From the NCBI RefSeq assembly GCF_014654365.1, contig NZ_BNAY01000001.1, positions 62,001 through 126,000 of the forward strand: a stretch of DNA of 64,000 nucleotides, in the 5' to 3' direction. The stretch's first letter is position 1. The number at the start of each line of letters is the position of its first letter. Positions 59,861-64,000 of the stretch are shown in pieces. Source of the stretch: Amycolatopsis oliviviridis (GTDB taxonomy: Bacteria; Actinomycetota; Actinomycetes; Mycobacteriales; Pseudonocardiaceae). A program made the position numbers and the translations under genes. The notes below the pieces were generated by a model. It was not told the DNA's origin. It searched no databases and saw nothing but the letters and a program-made list of their open reading frames with translations.

Positions 59861-62686
59861 TCACTCAGGAGGTGGGAGCACGCTGATCTCCCGGTGCACC
59901 CACCTCCGGAGAAATGCTCGTACCGGGGCGGGCATGGCGGCGCGTCGCACCGCCACCATCACGTCCGCGCGGCTCGAACCCTCATTAAGGCGTCCCTCGA
60001 TCAGGTCCGTGCACAGGTTGTCGACGGCGGGAATCAGATCGACCATCCCGTGATCGGCTGTCATCTCCAAGTACGGAAGCATGAGCAACCGGCGCAATGT
60101 CGATCCGGCGGCGTCCGTCCGCAACCCGAATTCGCGAAGCCACATGTAGGGCCGTTCGTCCTTGGAGTGGTCTCGCCACCAGGCGGTGGAAGAGAACCAG
60201 GGCAGCGGCGCCGTGATCATTTGCGCGCAGAGCGCTTCGGCGTCGTCGCGATCGATGGCCCAGCTATTCAGGTTGAATAGGCGAGATTGCATGAAAATGA
60301 ACCTGGATCCGGTGAGAAAATAGTCACGCAGATAAAGAATGTGTGGTCCGTGCAAGGCTACTCCGTCTTGGATCGACTTGACTCGGCCATCCACGTACCA
60401 GGCGTATCGTTCCATCCAGGCTCGAAGTGCGTCGGCGCGGGTTTCGGTCAGCTCTTGCTGTACGTCTCTCCAGATGGTCACCCGGCTCTCGTCCGCGTTC
60501 GTGAAATGCCTGGAGATGTTGCAGGCGATGAAGATCGCGATTTCATCACCATTGTCAATGGCCGCGCCGAGCGTTTCCACGATGGTCCGCCGGACAATGG
60601 GGAGGTTGGCGGGCAGACTGTCGTACATGGCCGCGAACAACGCGTTGTCCACCGCATCCAGGTCGTCATAGACCTGTGAGCTCATCCCATAACGCAGGCG
60701 ATCGGCGACGGCGGTGTTCAAACAGGCGGCAAGGGCGTCCTTCGTGATGGCGCGCACGGTGTGGTGGCCGGGCTGGCAGAAGCCCAGTGTCCGTGAGAGG
60801 AAGCCGCGGACACGGGAACCGTGTTCGGGGGAGTCCGGCATTTTCGACAACGCGAATGCGACGAACAGGTCAGCGCCGTCCTCGACATTACGGTCGAACA
60901 GCTGGATCGCGATCTGGCCGATGACCTCCCATTCGCCGACCGTGATCCTCGGGAGCAGCTCGGTCCAGAGTCCGCTGATGGTGGCATGTTGGCGCACCAG
61001 GTGTTCGGCGGCGAAGTATTCGAGGAACGTGCGATGAGTGAACCCGTACCTCGGCTCGGTTTCGGTCGCTCCGACATCGGTGAGAACCCAGGCGCGACCG
61101 GTGCAGAACTGGATGAACTCTTCGGCCGTCTGAGCTGCGTCGTCCTCGTCGAATTGTTTCTTCACGAGGTATTCGGACAAGATTTGAACGATGCGCCGAC
61201 GGGTCAGGGCCCCATCCGCCGGTGCGCTCGTGAATTGCTTCCAGGCCAGGTGCTGGATGGCTCCCCTCAGCCTGCCCTGAAACTGGATGGGTATCCCGAT
61301 GCCGCGCATCGAGTCCCAGCGCTCGAAAAGCATGGTCGCACAGCGTTCGTATACCTGCGCGAGATTGCGCGGGATATAGCGATCACTCGAGTACATAGCG
61401 CAGAGGAGCGCCAGGATGAGCGAGTTCCGGCAGAGTTCCTTGACGTACTCACTCTCGCTGGTGAACGACTGCGCCAGTTGTTGCTGCTCGGCCGCCGACA
61501 AGGCCGGATCGAGCGCGAACCATTTCCCCGCGTACGAGGCGACCTCTACGTCTTCCAGTTCGGTCACCACGCCGACCTGGAAGAGGTTGGGGCTCAACGG
61601 TGCCTCCGCGTAGCCGATCTTCCTAGCCGTGACCAGCACAGGAACCAACGGGTACCGGTTGACGAACCCCTCGACCAACTGCACGACCCGACGGCGAAGT
61701 TCCGACTCGGCGAGTTCGTCGAGCCCGTCCAGCACCACTACCGCCCTGCCGTTGCGCAGCAGGTAGTTCACCGCGTGTGCGGGCGGCTGAAGATTGTAGG
61801 GATCCTGGCACGCCTTTTCCAGGTAGCGCACCAGCTGCGAGCCGCCCTTCCGGAAGGAGGCCGCGAAGCTGCGGAGGACGATCAGGAACGGGACACGGCC
61901 CTCCGCGCCGGGAAATCGATCAGCCGCCACGTCGTGGGCGAGTTTGGTGGCGAGTGTCGACTTCCCGGCTCCGGGGTCACCCAGGATCACCGTGCGTCGA
62001 CAAGGATGCGCCAACTGGTCCAGTCGCGGGACGGGTTGCCCGTCTTTCTCACTGCAGAGGCTGGGTTCGGTGTAGAGCTGTTCGTAGGGGACCGATCGGC
62101 TGATCCCCAGATGAGGCAGCCGGATCTCGCCGTGCAGGGCGACGACCTGGGCACGCAGCTGATCGGCGAACCGGTGGAACTCGGCGAGACTCTCCACCTT
62201 CTCGAGCAGCTTGCTGTTGGCCACCGCTGCCGCGCTCAACCGGCCGGCGACCGCCAGCGTGTTCGGATCGATCGCCGGGCCGACGCTCTGAATCGCCTCC
62301 TTACCGGCGACGACCAGCGCGTCGAAGATGACATCGGCGCTCGACGTCAGCAGTTCGGTACGGATACGGGCCGCTCGTCGCAGGCCCAGCCTCAGCTCGT
62401 TGCGGATATCGACGGACAGCCGCTCCCACCGTACGTCGCTGAGCTTCATGCCGAGCACGAGCTGGAGCGCTATTTCTTCGAAGTCGGGAGAACGCAGGTA
62501 TTCGTCGAGTTTGAGACGCTCGTCCTCGGAAAGGTCTTCGAGCAGCTGATCGGCGACCCGGCCGGCCGTTAGCGGGCGGGTGTCCGCACGGGACTTCCGT
62601 CGTTTGCGTTGTACCCAAGCGGCGCCGAACAGCCGGGGTGCCACCTTCTGCAGTGCTTGCTGAGCAGCCACTTCGATACCGGACAT
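59861..62686 (-). CDS. NACHT-domain NTPase (bacterial NLR-like)
   Basis: This 941-aa protein starts at ATG 62686. The N-terminal ~190 residues are helical (RVADQLLEDLSEDERLKLDEY), resembling the helical adaptor regions that precede NACHT domains. NACHT core: Walker A GDPGAGKST at 236-244, Walker B AVVVLDGLDEL at 315-325, then a winged-helix region ending in YGFTHRTFLEYFAAEHLV. The C-terminal ~350 residues are helical with no repeat family I recognise, and may be the sensor. Bacterial NACHT proteins are STAND NTPases, some of which give anti-phage immunity. No effector gene is adjacent, so any effector must be within this protein. Confidence 0.85.
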   Translation of the reverse strand: MSGIEVAAQQALQKVAPRLFGAAWVQRKRRKSRADTRPLTAGRVADQLLEDLSEDERLKLDEYLRSPDFEEIALQLVLGMKLSDVRWERLSVDIRNELRLGLRRAARIRTELLTSSADVIFDALVVAGKEAIQSVGPAIDPNTLAVAGRLSAAAVANSKLLEKVESLAEFHRFADQLRAQVVALHGEIRLPHLGISRSVPYEQLYTEPSLCSEKDGQPVPRLDQLAHPCRRTVILGDPGAGKSTLATKLAHDVAADRFPGAEGRVPFLIVLRSFAASFRKGGSQLVRYLEKACQDPYNLQPPAHAVNYLLRNGRAVVVLDGLDELAESELRRRVVQLVEGFVNRYPLVPVLVTARKIGYAEAPLSPNLFQVGVVTELEDVEVASYAGKWFALDPALSAAEQQQLAQSFTSESEYVKELCRNSLILALLCAMYSSDRYIPRNLAQVYERCATMLFERWDSMRGIGIPIQFQGRLRGAIQHLAWKQFTSAPADGALTRRRIVQILSEYLVKKQFDEDDAAQTAEEFIQFCTGRAWVLTDVGATETEPRYGFTHRTFLEYFAAEHLVRQHATISGLWTELLPRITVGEWEVIGQIAIQLFDRNVEDGADLFVAFALSKMPDSPEHGSRVRGFLSRTLGFCQPGHHTVRAITKDALAACLNTAVADRLRYGMSSQVYDDLDAVDNALFAAMYDSLPANLPIVRRTIVETLGAAIDNGDEIAIFIACNISRHFTNADESRVTIWRDVQQELTETRADALRAWMERYAWYVDGRVKSIQDGVALHGPHILYLRDYFLTGSRFIFMQSRLFNLNSWAIDRDDAEALCAQMITAPLPWFSSTAWWRDHSKDERPYMWLREFGLRTDAAGSTLRRLLMLPYLEMTADHGMVDLIPAVDNLCTDLIEGRLNEGSSRADVMVAVRRAAMPAPVRAFLRRWVHREISVLPPPE

Positions 62687-62865
62687 CGTGGCCTTCCTGG
62701 CGACTCGTGCCTTTGAAGAGACGGTGCTGTGGAAGCTGACCGTTGGTCGTGGCCAGGGCCGGGCCTGTTACACCAGGAGGACTTCGTGCGGGCCCAACTC
62801 GTGTGTCGGTCGCGGCTGCCGGGGTGCGAGTCGGACCGCCGCGCGGTCAGCGTCGATAGTTGACC

Positions 62866-63323
62866 TCACCACGCAGAGCAGGTGCCGTGGGGCTGCCACA
62901 GCGCTGTTCGAACGTCGTGAGGAGGGGCGACGAGCCTCCCAGCGCCGCGTTCGAGGTGGTCGATCGTGAACGTCGAATAGTCGTCGACGCAGGCCAGGCC
63001 GTTGGAGGTGGTCCGGATATGCGCTCCCTCGGTGTGGTCGCGGGTGTCGGCCTGCAAGTTTCCGGACGGCGCGGAGAAGTCGAGCGCGATGAAGTCGAAC
63101 CCGGTGGTCGGTCTCGGCGTCCACCCGCAGGGTCGCGCCCCAGAACCGCACCTCGTTCTCCGGCGAGGTAGTCCAGTGACCGCTTCTGCCGTTGACCGGA
63201 AGGGCGCCCTGTTGGGCGGTGAAGTCGAGGCTCGCGACGGGCTCGGCGGCTGCGGCCGGCGGGAACGCGGCGGCTGCGGCCGGCGGCGATGGCATGCGTG
63301 GTGAAGACACGACGGAACTTCAT
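62866..63323 (-). pseudogene. secreted small protein broken by two frameshifts
   Basis: On the minus strand an ATG at 63323 opens a signal-peptide-like MKFRRVFTTHAIAA, which continues sensibly only in the next frame (AAAAFPPAAAAEPVASLDFTAQQG through FWGATLRVDAETD). It then continues in the third frame (TGFDFIALDFSAPSGNLQAD through HGTCSAW and a stop at 62866). Each switch needs one extra base to be skipped. Joined, it reads as a ~150-aa Sec-secreted, probably extracellular protein of unknown function with two Cys. Either two indels have killed the gene or the sequence has errors here. Confidence 0.5.
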
Positions 63324-63965
63324 GGAACCCCCAATGTCAGCCGTTCTCCGCAGAGCGGTCCTTACCGATACTGCCGGGATTTCCAGTACCTGCCACGAGT
63401 CGAACTATTCAACCAGCCCCGCTTGCGCGGGAGGACATTTGCTGACCTGGTGCTTTGACGATCCTGCTGGTGGATCTTGTTCGGTTCGGGCTGTGGCGGT
63501 GCTTCATCTGAGGAGTCTGGCTCGTGTTGTTGGCGGCGCCGTGTGTGGTGGTTCCTTTTCCGCCATTTTCTGAGGATACGGCGGCCGTAGTTGTGGGTGA
63601 CGGCGATCCGGTCGGGGTCCGCGCCGGTCAAAGCGAAGGGGCAGCTGGCGAAACTTCTCAGCATCCCGGCCACGCGGCCGCGTTCGCGGCGGCGCTGATC
63701 GAACGCCTGCTGAAGGTCGACCATGAGGTGCCCCAGGGCGGCAGCCCGCTCAACGCCACGCCCCGGATACCTGGCCAGCGCTGAGAGTAACGCCAACAGT
63801 GGCGACAGGGAAACCGAGCCCGCCGATGAGGTGCCGACGAGGCGACGCTTCCTTCGCCCGGTGGCGTCGCTGCCGGGTTTCCGTGACCTGCTTGAAAATC
63901 TCCTCATGGGTCGCCGGATACTAGGCGGGGTGGTTCCGAAGCTATCCGGGCCACCCCGCCCGTGC
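63324..63965. other. stretch without a convincing gene
   Basis: These 642 nt contain a long minus-strand open frame (63362-63907) with an Arg-rich, low-complexity translation and no ribosome-binding site. A second minus-strand frame opens EEIFKQVTETRQRRHR and soon meets a stop. The mix of short plausible pieces in different frames suggests decayed coding DNA, but I cannot name a source gene. A patch near 63400-63600 is T-rich relative to the rest. Confidence 0.4.
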
Positions 63966-64000
63966 CTAGATGCCGTTGCTCCCGTTGCTCCCGTTGCGGC
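63966..64000 (-). CDS. C-terminal end of a minus-strand gene cut by the window edge
   Basis: The last codons on the minus strand read RNGSNGSNGI and a TAG stop at 63966-63968. The Asn-Gly-Ser repeat (a 9-bp DNA repeat, GTTGCTCCC on the plus strand) looks like a flexible C-terminal tail. The rest of the gene is outside the window, so family and even coding status remain uncertain. Confidence 0.3.
   Translation of the reverse strand, partial: RNGSNGSNGI

Noticed and set aside
63362..63907. Minus-strand 181-aa open frame near the right edge
   Set aside because: Arg-rich low-complexity translation without ribosome-binding site or recognisable domain; another frame in the same place looks equally gene-like.

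Overview
The window is high-GC actinobacterial DNA. Three things suggest Amycolatopsis or a close relative in the Pseudonocardiaceae: the gene style (P450s, NRPS/PKS, PadR-ABC sets), the long perfect hairpins at gene ends, and a recurrent GTCCAC(A/T)GTGGAC palindrome inside coding regions. No rRNA or tRNA gene was seen. There are two specialised-metabolite loci separated by about 23 kb of housekeeping, secreted, regulatory and conflict-type genes.

Region 1 (1-11990) is a small biosynthetic locus cut by the left edge. It holds a cut-off gene end, a free-standing thioesterase-like hydrolase with a Cys nucleophile, a squalene/terpene-cyclase-fold protein with QW repeats but a degenerate DxDD, and a P450, all overlapping by 4 bases. 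A second P450, a DHA2-type efflux pump and a PadR repressor lie on the minus strand. A third P450, a VOC/glyoxalase-fold protein and a C-A-PCP NRPS follow on the plus strand. I read the NRPS specificity code as glycine. The set suggests a terpenoid- or lipid-amino-acid product that I cannot name.

Region 2 (12165-35021) starts with an RHS polymorphic toxin (WXG-like N-terminus, DUF6531, YD repeats, variable C-terminus) and its probable immunity gene. A hairpin-rich spacer follows, containing a dead GT39-type glycosyltransferase fragment. Next come a beta-carbonic anhydrase diverging from a PadR-DUF1048-ABC exporter operon, a Tat/lipobox agmatine-deiminase-family protein, and a 622-aa unknown with a nuclease-like D-GE-HVK motif. 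After these lie a PoxB-like ThDP enzyme, two tandem PucR-type regulators, a small secreted protein, a Tat-exported intradiol dioxygenase, a secreted trypsin-like protease, a DUF4231 membrane protein, a divergent ArsR/MFS metal-type pair with an operator over the ArsR start, and a DUF1345 membrane protein.

Region 3 (35405-59834) is a 24-kb NRPS-PKS operon on the plus strand. Nearly all junctions overlap by 4 bases. Order: A-PCP-KS (the AT appears excised), A-PCP-C-PCP, KS-AT-KR-DH-ACP (malonyl-type AT, DH placed after KR), C-A-PCP (Asn/Asp-like code), C-A-PCP-TE-MFS in one polypeptide (Ser-like code, Cys-type TE, fused 12-TM transporter), two tandem ATP-grasp ligases and a SyrP-like TauD dioxygenase. 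The only sizeable internal gap (224 nt) holds two sets of 21-bp tandem repeats that display CACGCGTG palindromes at 21-bp spacing. Assembly, tailoring and export appear to be encoded together; I recognise no known product.

Region 4 (59861-64000) carries a minus-strand NACHT NTPase resembling bacterial NLR-like defence proteins, a secreted-protein pseudogene broken by two frameshifts, a stretch with no convincing gene, and the last codons of a minus-strand gene cut by the right edge.
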